Notes: a model not told the origin generated them from the sequence alone. A stretch of 64,000 bases of DNA from an uncultured Flavobacteriaceae bacterium (GCA_905479625.1 CAJQNF010000051.1:1-64000), one strand, 5' to 3'. Shown: positions 1-9,509, numbered from the stretch's first letter. Translations and numbers: made by a program.

Positions 1-510
1 CCGTTCCCAATCTTGCTGCTACGCAATTCTGTTTTGCTTATTGATACCAAGCAGCGTAATAAATTAGAGGCGCTTCATATTTCTAGGAAAGAAATTTTTC
101 TGAAACAACATGACCTTATTAAACGAAAAGTAAAAGAGATCTCTGATTTGAACCTTGATCTTTCAAGTCAGCGGGAAAATTTGCAGCTGATGTTTTCACA
201 ATTAAAAGATTTGTCTGATAAAACTGATAAGTCATTTAGCGGAGCAGTTTTGGCTCAGGAAAAGAGACAGCTCAATGGTTTGGATCACTTGGAAAAAAGA
301 CTTCTAAAAGCCCAGAAGAGAAAATATAAAGAGATCGTAACGCGAATAATAAAAATTCAACAGGAGCTCTTTCCAAAACAAAGCTTACAAGAAAGACAAG
401 CTAATTTTTCGGAATTTTATGAGCTGTATGGTGAGAAGTTAATTCCATTGCTGGTCAGTGTATTAGACCCTTTGAAGTTAGAATTTGATTTAATAAGTCC
501 GGAGGATTAG
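1..510 (+). CDS. bshC: Bacillithiol synthase BshC, C-terminal part (gene starts before the window)
   Basis: The reading frame is open from base 1, so this is the 3' end of a longer gene. BshC is the cysteine-adding enzyme that completes bacillithiol, a low-molecular-weight thiol in the cytoplasm. The first visible residues (PFPILLLRNS) and the tail (LQERQANFSEFYELYGEKL, then LDPLKLEFD) match the C-terminal region of BshC. Between them lies a charged helical stretch that fits the family's coiled-coil domain. About 169 residues are visible, against a usual length of a little over 500. The stop codon overlaps the stop of the convergent Nudix gene by four bases. The family call rests on remembered sequence patterns and is fairly secure. 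Confidence 0.85.
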   Translation, partial: PFPILLLRNSVLLIDTKQRNKLEALHISRKEIFLKQHDLIKRKVKEISDLNLDLSSQRENLQLMFSQLKDLSDKTDKSFSGAVLAQEKRQLNGLDHLEKRLLKAQKRKYKEIVTRIIKIQQELFPKQSLQERQANFSEFYELYGEKLIPLLVSVLDPLKLEFDLISPED

Positions 511-938
511 ATTAAGCCGCAAATCATAAGGGCTTCTTTGTAGGCATCAGATCGATATTCGTAATTATATGTTCCCAGATCCTGGGGATGTATCCAAATT
601 AATTCATCGAATTCATCGTCTTGTGGAATGACATCTGCCTCTGGTCTGTGCCTGATTTTCACTATGGATAATTCCTGACCCATATAAACAGGATGGCAAT
701 CTGGCGGAAAAGGATACCTTACTTTTTGGTCATATACTTCTGAAATGTATTCGTGAAATAAGAGGTAATTCAGTTCCTCCTTTAATTCTCTTTCAATTCC
801 CTGAATAAGGTTCTCTTTTTCTTCCAGACCTCCTTGTGGAAACTTGTAACTTTTATCACGAGGTGAATATCCAATGAGGATCTTAGATTCTTCATTGACA
901 ATTACTGCCATAACCGCTTGTCTGTAAATTTTCCCCAT
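507..938 (-). CDS. Nudix hydrolase (RppH-like)
   Basis: This 143-residue protein is a single Nudix domain. The Nudix box begins at about residue 36 (FPQGGLEEKE) and continues through RELKEELN, so the metal-binding REUXEE signature is intact. Nudix enzymes hydrolyse a nucleoside diphosphate linked to another group. The small size and the FPQGG start resemble RNA pyrophosphohydrolases and dinucleoside polyphosphate hydrolases, but the substrate cannot be read from sequence. It converges on bshC with overlapping stops. A TAAATTTG element (943-950, minus strand) lies only a few bases before the ATG, so the transcript may be nearly leaderless. Confidence 0.85.
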   Translation of the reverse strand: MGKIYRQAVMAVIVNEESKILIGYSPRDKSYKFPQGGLEEKENLIQGIERELKEELNYLLFHEYISEVYDQKVRYPFPPDCHPVYMGQELSIVKIRHRPEADVIPQDDEFDELIWIHPQDLGTYNYEYRSDAYKEALMICGLI

Positions 939-942
939 GGTA

Positions 943-950
943 CAAATTTA
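943..950 (-). promoter_or_regulatory. Possible -7 promoter element for the Nudix gene
   Basis: On the minus strand this reads TAAATTTG, a match to the Bacteroidota -7 consensus TAnnTTTG. No convincing -33 TTTG is seen at the usual distance. It would start transcription almost at the ATG. Confidence 0.35.
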
Positions 951-956
951 GCAAAA

Positions 957-988
957 AAAAAGATGACCGGTTTTCCGGTCATCTTTTT
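957..988 (-). terminator. Rho-independent terminator after the 174-residue hypothetical gene
   Basis: A 14-bp perfect stem (957-970 with 975-988) with core GATGACCGG, a four-base loop and A/T tracts at both feet. It sits just beyond the stop of the minus-strand gene ending at 1010. Confidence 0.8.
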
Positions 989-1009
989 AAAATCTATATG
1001 CATTTTAGT

Positions 1010-1534
1010 TTATGTGATAAATAAAAAGGAAAATAACGCGGCAAACTTTCCAATTTTTAAATTATCCAGACTTAAGAATCTATTTCTTCTTGATATTTTA
1101 ACTTCAGGTTTTTGTGTTTGATCTGCAACCAATTCAGAAACCTCACCAATTAACTGGTAACAGGCATTGATTAATTTTTCCTCTCTCGGAAGGTAATCAT
1201 TCTGTGGGTAAAGGATTAATAAGAAATCATCATTACTGTCAGAAGATGTAAAACTATCTTCCAATGAAGCTGCATCTTTATTTTCAATAAATTCCATGTA
1301 GATTTCTCTGAACACGGATATTTTACTTTTGTCGATGATCGAGAAATTAACAGAATCTAACAGGGCATCAATTTTATGGCTGAATGAAAGTGCGTTCTGA
1401 TGATTGCCCAGCAATTCAGAATTGATACTGTCAGTGATGTTTAGTTTTTCAGATAAGTAATCTGTAATCGTGCTCTCAACAAAAAGGGCAGATACAAAAA
1501 ACTCATTTCTAACTTTTACCTCGCTTATCTCCAT
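1010..1534 (-). CDS. Hypothetical protein, 174 residues
   Basis: I do not recognise a family. The protein is acidic and mostly soluble in appearance, with predicted helices in the first 100 residues (VSALFVESTITDYLSEKL). A basic patch follows near residue 148 (RRNR), and the C-terminal tail is hydrophobic (FAALFSFLFIT), which could be a membrane anchor. No signal peptide is visible. It is followed by a clear terminator, which supports a real transcription unit. The start is the first ATG in the frame. Confidence 0.6.
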   Translation of the reverse strand: MEISEVKVRNEFFVSALFVESTITDYLSEKLNITDSINSELLGNHQNALSFSHKIDALLDSVNFSIIDKSKISVFREIYMEFIENKDAASLEDSFTSSDSNDDFLLILYPQNDYLPREEKLINACYQLIGEVSELVADQTQKPEVKISRRNRFLSLDNLKIGKFAALFSFLFIT

Positions 1535-1752
1535 GATTCAATCTTTTAAATATTATATATAATGAATAATTAAATTCAATTACATTTATTTAACGTTATG
1601 TGAGGGGAGTTATTATGAGGGTAATCTCAATTACTTTGCCAAAGCTTGATAATTGATCTTAAAACAAAGTTAAAAATTAAACCAACCTATCCTAATAAAT
1701 TGGATAAAAATACCTGAAATTGTTGATAAATTTCATGGTATTCCATGAATAA

Positions 1753-1785
1753 AAAAAGCCCTTTTGATCATCAAAAGGGCTTTTT
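1753..1785 (-). terminator. Rho-independent terminator of rpmE2
   Basis: A 15-bp stem with core AAAAAGCCCTTTTGA (1753-1767) pairs with 1771-1785 around a three-base loop, ending in a T run in the minus direction, 28 bases after the rpmE2 stop. Confidence 0.85.
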
Positions 1786-1812
1786 AAAATATTTTTAAAA
1801 ATAAATAAATTC

Positions 1813-2064
1813 TTATTTTTTGAATTTAGCGTATTTATTTTTGAACTTATCAATTCTACCAGCAGTATCAACCAATTTCATTTTACCAGTATAATATGGA
1901 TGAGAAGTGCGAGAAATTTCCAATTTAATTAATGGGTATTCAGCTCCTTCAACATCAATAGTTTCTTTTGAATTGGCAGTAGATTTCGTTAAAAAAACAT
2001 CTCCGTTAGACATGTCTTTAAATGCTACCATTCTATAATTTTCTGGATGTATTCCTTTTCTCAT
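1813..2064 (-). CDS. rpmE2: Ribosomal protein L31, type B
   Basis: An 83-residue large-subunit ribosomal protein. The N-terminal MRKGIHPENYRMVAFKDMS and the segment ISRTSHPYYTGK are characteristic of L31 type B. The CxxC zinc site of type A is absent, which defines the zinc-independent form. The gene stands alone with its own promoter (2138-2167) and terminator (1753-1785). Length and start fit the family. Confidence 0.97.
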   Translation of the reverse strand: MRKGIHPENYRMVAFKDMSNGDVFLTKSTANSKETIDVEGAEYPLIKLEISRTSHPYYTGKMKLVDTAGRIDKFKNKYAKFKK

Positions 2065-2137
2065 CGTTAACTCATTTAAATTTTATACTTTCGCTTCTCT
2101 TAAAAAGAATATTCAGCACTTGCCGAATTTGAGAGTG

Positions 2138-2167
2138 CAAATTTAAATAATATTTTTAAAACTCAAA
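2138..2167 (-). promoter_or_regulatory. Promoter of rpmE2 (Bacteroidota type)
   Basis: On the minus strand this reads TTTG, 18 bases, then TAAATTTG: a close match to the Bacteroidota consensus (TTTG, about 19 bases, TAnnTTTG). It predicts a 5' leader of roughly 65 bases. Confidence 0.7.
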
Positions 2168-2202
2168 CATTATTTTAGGTATTTTAAACAAAAAATAATA
2201 AT

Positions 2203-3219
2203 ATGAATAAAATTGCTTACAATCTTACGTTGGCATTCCTCCTTATTCTGAATGCTTGTGGAAATAAATACCAGTTACAGTTAGAATCCCCCAAAAGTAT
2301 TCAGATAGATAAACCCTTAAAAATTGGCGTACAAGAGAAGAAAGGGAATCCTATTGATTCTGTTCAGTATTTCATAAATGGAGCCTTAATCAGCAATCAT
2401 GAGGCTGTTGATATCAAGAACTATAAATTAGGAAAGCAAGCTTTGTCAGCTACCATCTACTTTGACGGTAAAAGCAAAAAGCTGAACAATACGATCTACT
2501 TTTTAAATGACAAGGCGCCTGAAGTTTTTACCTATGAGGTGGTGAATGAATTTCCACATGATGATCAAGCATTTACCCAGGGTTTTGTTTACCATGACGG
2601 ATACTTTTATGAAAGTACCGGGCAGAATGGCAAATCTTCATTAAGAAAGGTTGACATTGAATCTGGAAAGGTATTGAAAAAGATAGATCTGGATAAACAA
2701 TATTTTGGGGAAGGTATGACGATTAAGGATGGTAAGATTTATCAGTTGACCTGGAGAAAAAAAGTAGGCTTTATTTATGACTTGGAGAACTTCGAACTTG
2801 AAAAATCATTTGAATACGGCCAAAGTCAAGAAGGTTGGGGTTTGACTCATAACAATGATTTTCTGATTAAAACTGATGGTTCTGAACGCATGTGGCTCTT
2901 AGATCCTCAAACGCTTAAGGAGGTTTCCTATATAGAGACCTATACCAATAAAAGGAAGGCTGAAAAATTGAATGAACTTGAGTTTGTTAATGGAAAGATC
3001 TATGCGAATATCTGGCAACAGAATTCTATTTTAATTGTTGAACCTTCAAGTGGTGCTATAGAAGGGATTGTTAGTTTAAAAGGTCTTCAGTCCAGAGCAG
3101 GTCAAAAAGGAGAAGACAACGTATTAAACGGAATTGCCTACGACAAGCAAAATGACCGTTTGTATGTGACCGGAAAGAACTGGAATAAGGTTTTTGAAAT
3201 CAAATTGATTGAAAAATAA
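2203..3219 (+). CDS. Glutaminyl-peptide cyclotransferase lipoprotein
   Basis: This 338-residue protein has a lipoprotein signal (LNAC, Cys19) and should sit in a membrane facing the periplasm or outside. After an N-terminal segment of about 100 residues comes the glutamine cyclotransferase beta-propeller fold (PF05096). Its markers are FPHDDQAFTQGF, FGEGMTIKDGKIYQLTW and LNELEFVNGKIYANIW. The family converts N-terminal glutamine of peptides to pyroglutamate. Its stop codon is directly followed by the ATG of the next gene, so the two are very likely co-transcribed. Confidence 0.88.
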   Translation: MNKIAYNLTLAFLLILNACGNKYQLQLESPKSIQIDKPLKIGVQEKKGNPIDSVQYFINGALISNHEAVDIKNYKLGKQALSATIYFDGKSKKLNNTIYFLNDKAPEVFTYEVVNEFPHDDQAFTQGFVYHDGYFYESTGQNGKSSLRKVDIESGKVLKKIDLDKQYFGEGMTIKDGKIYQLTWRKKVGFIYDLENFELEKSFEYGQSQEGWGLTHNNDFLIKTDGSERMWLLDPQTLKEVSYIETYTNKRKAEKLNELEFVNGKIYANIWQQNSILIVEPSSGAIEGIVSLKGLQSRAGQKGEDNVLNGIAYDKQNDRLYVTGKNWNKVFEIKLIEK

Positions 3220-4752
3220 ATGCATATGCTTCGTTATCTGTTCTTGATATTTATCGTTTTTATAACCTTGCAGTCTTGCAATGATGACATTTTTGAGACC
3301 AGTCCCAGTACCGGTCAATTGACTTTTTCAAAGGATACAGTTTTCCTGGACACCGTGTTTACGAATACAAGCTCTAGTACCAGAACTTTTAAGGTCTATA
3401 ACAAAAGCAATGCTCATATCAATATTCCAAGCATAAGGTTGGGGAAGGGCGAGCAGTCATTTTACAGGCTCAACGTAAATGGCGAACCGGGAAAATCATT
3501 CGAAAATATTGATATATTACCTAAAGATAGTATTTATGTTTTTGTAGAAGCCACGGTAGATTATACCAAGGTGAATGATCCTCTTTACATTGATGAAGTT
3601 ATTTTTGATCAGGGAGATAATGAGCAGGAAATAAAATTGATAACCCTTGTTCAGGACGCTTATTTTTTATTCCCTGAAAGAGATGCTGATGGAATAAAGG
3701 AAAAGATCGTTTGGGGTATTGATGACGAAGGTGAGGAGATATTGGTGGATGGTTTTTACTTGGACGGCAATACAACCTGGACCAATGAAAAGCCTTATGT
3801 TATTTATGGTTATGTAGGTGTAAACGTGGGTAATACGCTTACTATTAATAAAGGAGCGAACATTCATTTTCATGAAAATTCAGGCCTTCTTGTTGAAAAA
3901 AACGGTTCATTAAAGATCAATGGAACTTTAGATGAAAAAGTAATCATTCAGGGAGACAGGCTGGAACCATTTTATGAAGATATCGCCGGTCAATGGGGGA
4001 CGATTTGGTTACGAGCTGGCAGTAAGGAACATATGATCAACCATGCCGTGATTAAAAACAACATCATTGGGATTTTAGTCGACACAATTGGAAGCGAAGC
4101 GCAACCCACGCTTACAATTCAAAATTCAGAGATTTACAATACCAGTAATTTTGGAATTTTCGCCCGTGCGGCGAATATTAAGGGTTCTAACTTGGTTATA
4201 GCAAACAACGGACAATCTTCTCTTGCTTGCACTTTTGGTGGCACCTACAATTTTACGCATGCTACCTTTGCCAACTTTTGGTCAGGTGGTATAAGAGAGT
4301 TTCCTGCGGTACTTGTCAATAATTTTCAGTTGTCTACAGGTGGTAATGATTCAGGAGGATTGGTTGTCAATGATTTATTAGCAGCAAACTTTACAAATTG
4401 CATTATAGACGGGAATCAAAGTGTTGAATTCCTGCTTCAAAACAATGATCAGGCGGCCTTCAATTTTAAATTTAAAAATAATTTATTGCGTTTTTTAGAT
4501 CCAGGAGGCAACCAGTCAAATAACCCTCTTTACGATTTTGATGACACCGATAAGTATCAGGATAATATCTTTAATGGGGAATCAGATTTTGAAGATGTCA
4601 ATGAGAATAAATTTCGCATTGGGGATGCGTCCGATGCCAAAGCTAATGCGGACCAATCAGCTGCCCAGCAAGTTCCCTTTGACCTTTTAGGAGTAAATCG
4701 TGTTGTTTCTCCTGATATGGGTGCCTATCAGCATATTATTTTTGAAGAATGA
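3220..4752 (+). CDS. Lipoprotein with a predicted parallel beta-helix
   Basis: A 510-residue lipoprotein (LQSC, Cys20). The N-terminal region (about 30-140) resembles an immunoglobulin-like domain. From about residue 190 a series of short beta repeats fits a right-handed parallel beta-helix (for example GANIHFHENSGLLVEKNGSL). The tail ends in VSPDMGAYQH, a motif often seen at the end of such choice-of-anchor or beta-helix proteins. I cannot assign a substrate. It starts immediately after the stop of the cyclotransferase gene (TAA then ATG), implying translational coupling. Confidence 0.75.
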   Translation: MHMLRYLFLIFIVFITLQSCNDDIFETSPSTGQLTFSKDTVFLDTVFTNTSSSTRTFKVYNKSNAHINIPSIRLGKGEQSFYRLNVNGEPGKSFENIDILPKDSIYVFVEATVDYTKVNDPLYIDEVIFDQGDNEQEIKLITLVQDAYFLFPERDADGIKEKIVWGIDDEGEEILVDGFYLDGNTTWTNEKPYVIYGYVGVNVGNTLTINKGANIHFHENSGLLVEKNGSLKINGTLDEKVIIQGDRLEPFYEDIAGQWGTIWLRAGSKEHMINHAVIKNNIIGILVDTIGSEAQPTLTIQNSEIYNTSNFGIFARAANIKGSNLVIANNGQSSLACTFGGTYNFTHATFANFWSGGIREFPAVLVNNFQLSTGGNDSGGLVVNDLLAANFTNCIIDGNQSVEFLLQNNDQAAFNFKFKNNLLRFLDPGGNQSNNPLYDFDDTDKYQDNIFNGESDFEDVNENKFRIGDASDAKANADQSAAQQVPFDLLGVNRVVSPDMGAYQHIIFEE

Positions 4753-4789
4753 TTTTGCCCAATTAGAATAAAAGTTAAACATAAATTAC

Positions 4790-5482
4790 ATGAGCTCAAA
4801 AAGAATTCTGGTAACAGGAGCCAGCAGAGGAATAGGATTAGAGCTGGTCAGGCAGCTTTCGGATAGCGGTCATCAGGTACTTGCCTTAAGTAGAAATGCA
4901 GGAGGTCTTGAAAAGCTGGCGTCAGACTGCGAGACATTAAATGCTTTACAAACTAATATTACATCAGATACTGGGATTGATAAAGTGGTGAAGTTCGTAA
5001 ACGATAACTGGGGGACTGTGGATATTGTCATCCATAATGCCGGAGCATTACTTCATAAACCCTTAAAAGAAACAACGGTGGATGATTTCCAGAGGATCTA
5101 TCAGGTCAATGTTTTCGCTGTTGCTGAATTGACCAGAAGACTCGACCCGTTTTTTGTTGAAGGGACTCATGTTGTTGCTATTAGCAGTATGGGAGGCATT
5201 CAAGGAAGTATGAAGTTTGCCGGCCTTGCTGCTTACAGTTCGTCAAAAGGAGCAGTCATCACTTTAATGGAGCTGCTGGCTGAAGAATATAAAGAGAGAG
5301 GGGTTTCTTTTAACGCCTTAGCGCTTGGAGCGGTACAGACCGAAATGCTAAAAGAGGCATTTCCTGACTATGATGCTCCGGTAACTGCAAGAGAAATGGC
5401 AACATACATCTCAGAATTTGCACTAAAAGGACATAAGCTATTTAACGGTAAAGTGTTACAGGTATCGAATTCAACCCCATAG
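4790..5482 (+). CDS. Short-chain dehydrogenase/reductase (SDR)
   Basis: A 230-residue classical SDR. The NAD(P)-binding glycine motif TGASRGIG is at residues 9-16, HNAG follows at about residue 84, and the catalytic Ser (AISSMGG) and YxxxK (YSSSK) are present. Substrate is unknown. It is a cytoplasmic oxidoreductase of typical length, 37 bases after the beta-helix lipoprotein gene and 33 bases before the SprT-like gene. Confidence 0.92.
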   Translation: MSSKRILVTGASRGIGLELVRQLSDSGHQVLALSRNAGGLEKLASDCETLNALQTNITSDTGIDKVVKFVNDNWGTVDIVIHNAGALLHKPLKETTVDDFQRIYQVNVFAVAELTRRLDPFFVEGTHVVAISSMGGIQGSMKFAGLAAYSSSKGAVITLMELLAEEYKERGVSFNALALGAVQTEMLKEAFPDYDAPVTAREMATYISEFALKGHKLFNGKVLQVSNSTP

Positions 5483-5515
5483 TGGGAAATTTTACAACAG
5501 AAAAGTAATCATTGC

Positions 5516-6115
5516 TTGGAAACAAAAATAGAAATTCTTCAAAAATACCTTCCAGAGGAAGCCTTGGGAAAGGTGATCGAGCTGATAGAGCGTTATCCCT
5601 GCCATCTCAAAATTGTAAATAAGAGAAGCAGTAAACACGGAGATTTCAAAAGGTTCAATGATGGAAAGGTACAGATTACCATCAATAATGACCTAAACCC
5701 ATATCGGTTTTTATTGACACTTGTTCATGAATATGCCCATTTGGTGACTTTTCGGGAATATAAAAGCGTAAGACCTCATGGGGTCGAATGGAAACGTAAT
5801 TTTAAATTACTGATGTTGCCTTTTCTTAGTCCTGAAATATTTCCTGATGACTTACTGAAACTTCTGGCAAATTACCTGATCAATCCCAAAGCGAGTAGCG
5901 ACGGAGACATTAACTTATCTTTAGCTTTTAGAAATTATGATCGTTTTTCGGATAAAACACTTATTTTTGAGATTCCGGATAGGAGCCGATTTCAGTACCG
6001 AAACAGAGCTTTTATCAAGGGAAAAAAAAGACGTACAAGATATGAATGTATCGAAATACTCACACATAGAAAATACATATTCCACCCACATGCAGAGGTG
6101 GAGCTTTTAAAATAA
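5516..6115 (+). CDS. SprT-like zinc metalloprotein
   Basis: This 199-residue protein carries the HExxH zinc-binding motif (HEYAH, residues 71-75), then HGVEWKRNF, as in the SprT-like family (PF10263). The first codon is TTG at 5516. No in-frame ATG lies close by, so the TTG start is accepted. Bacterial SprT-like proteins are presumed zinc peptidases and their targets are not well known. The C-terminal part (about 150-199) is basic and ends with HPHAEVELLK. It is followed four bases later by the mannose-1-phosphate guanylyltransferase gene. Confidence 0.8.
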   Translation: METKIEILQKYLPEEALGKVIELIERYPCHLKIVNKRSSKHGDFKRFNDGKVQITINNDLNPYRFLLTLVHEYAHLVTFREYKSVRPHGVEWKRNFKLLMLPFLSPEIFPDDLLKLLANYLINPKASSDGDINLSLAFRNYDRFSDKTLIFEIPDRSRFQYRNRAFIKGKKRRTRYECIEILTHRKYIFHPHAEVELLK

Positions 6116-6119
6116 AATT

Positions 6120-7190
6120 ATGAATAAGAACTATTATGCTGTAATTATGGCTGGGGGAGTTGGTTCCCGATTTTGGCCTGTAAGCACACCTGATAATCCC
6201 AAACAATTTCAAGATATGCTGGGTACAGGAGAGTCGCTTATACGGCAGACTTTTAACAGATTATCAACCTTGATCCCTCAGGACCAAATACTGATAGCGA
6301 CTAATCAGAGGTACAAGAATTTAGTGATGGAGCATTTGCCTGAAGTAACTGAAAATCAGGTATTGCTGGAGCCGGCTATGAGAAATACGGCTCCGTGTAT
6401 TTTGTATTCAGCGCTTAAAATTATGGATCAGAATAGTGAGGCTGTAATGATCGTCGCACCCTCGGATCACCATATAGAGGATGAAGCAGAATTTGTGCGA
6501 AATGTAAAGTCAGCTTTTGAGGCCTGTCAGAAAAATGATATTTTGATGACACTTGGTATAAAACCAACAGGACCTAATACAGGGTACGGCTATATTCAGT
6601 TTGAAGAGGGTGAAAGGGAGGTGAAAAAGGTTAAGAACTTTACAGAAAAACCTGATTTAAAAACAGCGGAAAAATTTATCGCACAAGGGGATTATTTATG
6701 GAATGCCGGTATCTTCATCTGGAGCGTAAAAAGCATTCTTGATTCTTTTAAAAGAAGCCTTCCTGAGATGTGTCATTTATTTGAAAAGGGAGCCTCTTAT
6801 TGGAATTCTAAAAAAGAAACTGATTTCATTACAGATCACTATGCTGAAGCCGAGAATATATCTATCGATTATGGTATCATGGAAAAGGCCCAAAATGTAT
6901 ATGTAATGGGTACGGATTTTGGTTGGAATGATCTTGGAACCTGGGGTTCCTTATACGATAAGCTTGAAAAGGATGAAGCTGATAATGCAATTGTTAATGC
7001 CAAAAGCTATTTTATAGATGCTAAAAACAACATGATCAGTACCAAAGGAGGTAAAAAAATTGTGGTAGCGGGTATCAGTAATTATATTATTGTTGAAACT
7101 GACGATACGATCATGATTTATCCTAAATCTGAGGAACAGAAGATTAAAGAGGTTTCAAAAGAGGCAGAGAAGAGATTTAGGAAAGACTAA
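6120..7190 (+). CDS. manC: Mannose-1-phosphate guanylyltransferase
   Basis: A 356-residue nucleotidyltransferase that makes GDP-mannose from GTP and mannose-1-phosphate for glycan synthesis. The nucleotide-binding signature MAGGVGSRFWPVS is near the N-terminus, followed by NPKQF. FTEKPD and WNAGIFIW also match the family. It lacks the fused phosphomannose isomerase domain of long ManC/AlgA proteins, so it is the short single-function type common in Bacteroidota. It starts four bases after the SprT-like gene. Confidence 0.92.
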   Translation: MNKNYYAVIMAGGVGSRFWPVSTPDNPKQFQDMLGTGESLIRQTFNRLSTLIPQDQILIATNQRYKNLVMEHLPEVTENQVLLEPAMRNTAPCILYSALKIMDQNSEAVMIVAPSDHHIEDEAEFVRNVKSAFEACQKNDILMTLGIKPTGPNTGYGYIQFEEGEREVKKVKNFTEKPDLKTAEKFIAQGDYLWNAGIFIWSVKSILDSFKRSLPEMCHLFEKGASYWNSKKETDFITDHYAEAENISIDYGIMEKAQNVYVMGTDFGWNDLGTWGSLYDKLEKDEADNAIVNAKSYFIDAKNNMISTKGGKKIVVAGISNYIIVETDDTIMIYPKSEEQKIKEVSKEAEKRFRKD

Positions 7191-7232
7191 TTTTTACTAC
7201 ATTTACTAAGGTCATCGATAAGTCAAGCTTTT

Positions 7233-8681
7233 ATGGAAGAAAATAAGAAGGATCAGATAGTAGAGGATAAGAAATTTAAGGAACAAAAGGAAGAGGTCCA
7301 AAAGGAATTTAAGGGCTTTTTTCAGAGTTTAAAGGAATATATCCCCCAGCTTTTAAGTATTCGTCGGGATACGGATAAGGAGGCGACTGCAAAAACGATC
7401 AGAGAAGGTGTATCCATAAAGGGGCAAACAGCCTGGATTTTGGTTTTTTCAATATTGATTGCTTCCATTGGATTGAATGTAAGCTCGACAGCTGTTGTGA
7501 TTGGAGCGATGTTAATATCTCCTTTGATGGGACCTATTCTTGGAATCGGGTTTTCCATTGGAGTAAACGATGTGGATACATTGAAGTCTTCAGTGATCAA
7601 CTTCGGTGCCATGGTTTTTTTAAGTCTATTGACTTCTTTTATATTCTTTAGCATACCCATTTTTAAGGAGGCTACTCCAGAAATCCTTGCCCGTACTAAA
7701 CCGGATGTAAGAGATGTGTTGATCGCCATGTCCGGTGGTTTAGCACTGATCATTGCAATCAGCCGAAATAAGCCCCAGTTCAATACAGTAGCGGGTGTGG
7801 CTATTGCTACCGCTTTGATGCCGCCATTATGCACGGCCGGATTTGGTCTGGCAACCGGACAATTTAACTATTTCGGAGGTGCAATGTTCCTTTTTACGAT
7901 TAATTGTATCTATATAGCCCTTGCGGCTTTTGTTATCACAAAATACTTAAAGTTCCCTATGCTTAAGTATATCAATCAGGCCAAAAGAAAAAGGATTTCC
8001 CGTGTTGCTTCTTTGATCGCTTTGGTCATACTGGCGTTTAGTATTTATCTTTTTTACCAATTATATGTCTTAAACGATTATACAATTAAAGCTGAAAAAT
8101 TCATCGAAAATTTGAAGGAAGAAGGCGTAAATATTATTGGGGATAATAAGGAAAGTATTAATTTTAAGGAACAAGAGATCAAGCTATATGTTTTTGGCAG
8201 TGACTATTCACCTAAGGATAAAGAAAGGTGGGAAGAGCAAATTCAGGAATTGGGATTGAAGAACACAAAGCTGACTATTTTAAAAAGTCAGGATGATTCA
8301 GGTATACGAGAAGATATAGACAAAATCAAAGAACTGTATATCAATTCGCATCAAATGCTGAGTTCAAGAGATGAAACCATCAAAGAAAAGGACTTAAGAA
8401 TCAATGAACTTGAAAAAGACTTGAGGAGGTATTATGCCAATGAGGTTCATTTTGATAGAATAATCAAAGAAATTCAGATCAATTATGCTGATTTAGAGCA
8501 AATTGGATACTATCGAGAATATATTTCAAATTTTGAAAAAATGGATACACTCAATATTATATCTGTAAGATGGAGGAAGAAGGTGTCCAATCGTCAAAAA
8601 AAGCAACAGGAAGAGAAGTTAAAGGAGTGGTTGCAGACCCGTTTGAATATTAAGAATTTAGAAATCAGACAGCTTAAATAG
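7233..8681 (+). CDS. DUF389 membrane protein
   Basis: A 482-residue protein. A charged N-terminal tail (1-55) is followed by hydrophobic segments from about 60 to 285 containing the DUF389 signature (TAVVIGAMLISPLMGPILGIG and ATALMPPLCTAGFGLATG). The C-terminal 190 residues are charged and include a predicted coiled coil (RDETIKEKDLRINELEKDL). DUF389 proteins (TIGR00341 family) are inner-membrane proteins of unknown function. Nothing in the context narrows the role. Confidence 0.85.
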   Translation: MEENKKDQIVEDKKFKEQKEEVQKEFKGFFQSLKEYIPQLLSIRRDTDKEATAKTIREGVSIKGQTAWILVFSILIASIGLNVSSTAVVIGAMLISPLMGPILGIGFSIGVNDVDTLKSSVINFGAMVFLSLLTSFIFFSIPIFKEATPEILARTKPDVRDVLIAMSGGLALIIAISRNKPQFNTVAGVAIATALMPPLCTAGFGLATGQFNYFGGAMFLFTINCIYIALAAFVITKYLKFPMLKYINQAKRKRISRVASLIALVILAFSIYLFYQLYVLNDYTIKAEKFIENLKEEGVNIIGDNKESINFKEQEIKLYVFGSDYSPKDKERWEEQIQELGLKNTKLTILKSQDDSGIREDIDKIKELYINSHQMLSSRDETIKEKDLRINELEKDLRRYYANEVHFDRIIKEIQINYADLEQIGYYREYISNFEKMDTLNIISVRWRKKVSNRQKKQQEEKLKEWLQTRLNIKNLEIRQLK

Positions 8682-8747
8682 TTTTTTTGAACCTCTTACT
8701 AATCTAAGTAATGATGCCTTAAAAGAGATTTCTATACAATAATTATG

Positions 8748-9509
8748 TTATCCTTTATTATAAACTTCTCTCACTTTCTTATATAGGTTTGAAGAGTATA
8801 CAAAATCTGTAACAGCCTTGTTATCAGTTTTAAATATTGTTTTAAAGGAGCCTTCCCACTCTTTTAATCCTTCTTTAAGGAAAATGATTTTTTCACCTAT
8901 TTCCATCACTGAATTCATGTCATGAGAATTAATGATAGTGATCATCTGGTATTCATCCGTAATTTCCTGGATCAGATTATCTATAACAATAGCTGTTTTA
9001 GGGTCAAGGCCAGAATTGGGTTCATCACAGAACAGGTATTTAGGATTCATCACTATGGCTCTTGCAATCGCCACCCTTTTTTGCATACCTCCCGAAAGTT
9101 CTGCAGGGAATTTAGTATTTACATTTTCAAGGTGTACTCTATTTAGAACGAAGTTCACCCTGTCTTTCATTTCCTCATCTGTTTGATTGGTAAACATCTT
9201 GAGAGGGAATTTAATATTGTCTTCTATCGTTTCTGAATCAAAAAGGGCACCTCCCTGAAAAACCATACCTATTTCCTTGCGAAGATCTCTTTTTTCTGAT
9301 AATGTCATTTTACTGTAATGACGATTATCATAACAGATATCACCTTTTTCAGGATAATAGAGGCCGAGAAGGCATTTTAGAAAAACAGTTTTACCGGACC
9401 CGCTGGTTCCAATGATCATGCTCGTATCTCCTTTGTGAAAAGTAGCCGAGACGCCTCTTAGAACGTGTTGATCGCCAAAGGATTTATGTATATCTGTAAC
9501 TTCTATCAT
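8748..9509 (-). CDS. mlaF: Phospholipid ABC transporter ATP-binding protein MlaF
   Basis: A 253-residue ATPase with Walker A (GTSGSGKT), the ABC signature (LSGGMQKR), Walker B (YLFCDEP) and a switch His in NSHD. It belongs to the Mla/MCE lipid transport family that moves phospholipids between inner and outer membranes. Its ATG is immediately after the stop of the permease gene, so the pair forms one operon in the order permease then ATPase. No MCE-domain (MlaD) gene is seen here, so that component must lie elsewhere. Confidence 0.9.
   Translation of the reverse strand: MIEVTDIHKSFGDQHVLRGVSATFHKGDTSMIIGTSGSGKTVFLKCLLGLYYPEKGDICYDNRHYSKMTLSEKRDLRKEIGMVFQGGALFDSETIEDNIKFPLKMFTNQTDEEMKDRVNFVLNRVHLENVNTKFPAELSGGMQKRVAIARAIVMNPKYLFCDEPNSGLDPKTAIVIDNLIQEITDEYQMITIINSHDMNSVMEIGEKIIFLKEGLKEWEGSFKTIFKTDNKAVTDFVYSSNLYKKVREVYNKG

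Noticed and set aside
7322-7834. A 170-codon minus-strand frame opposite the DUF389 gene
   Set aside because: The plus-strand frame has the DUF389 signature; the opposite frame has no recognisable domain and lies wholly inside it.
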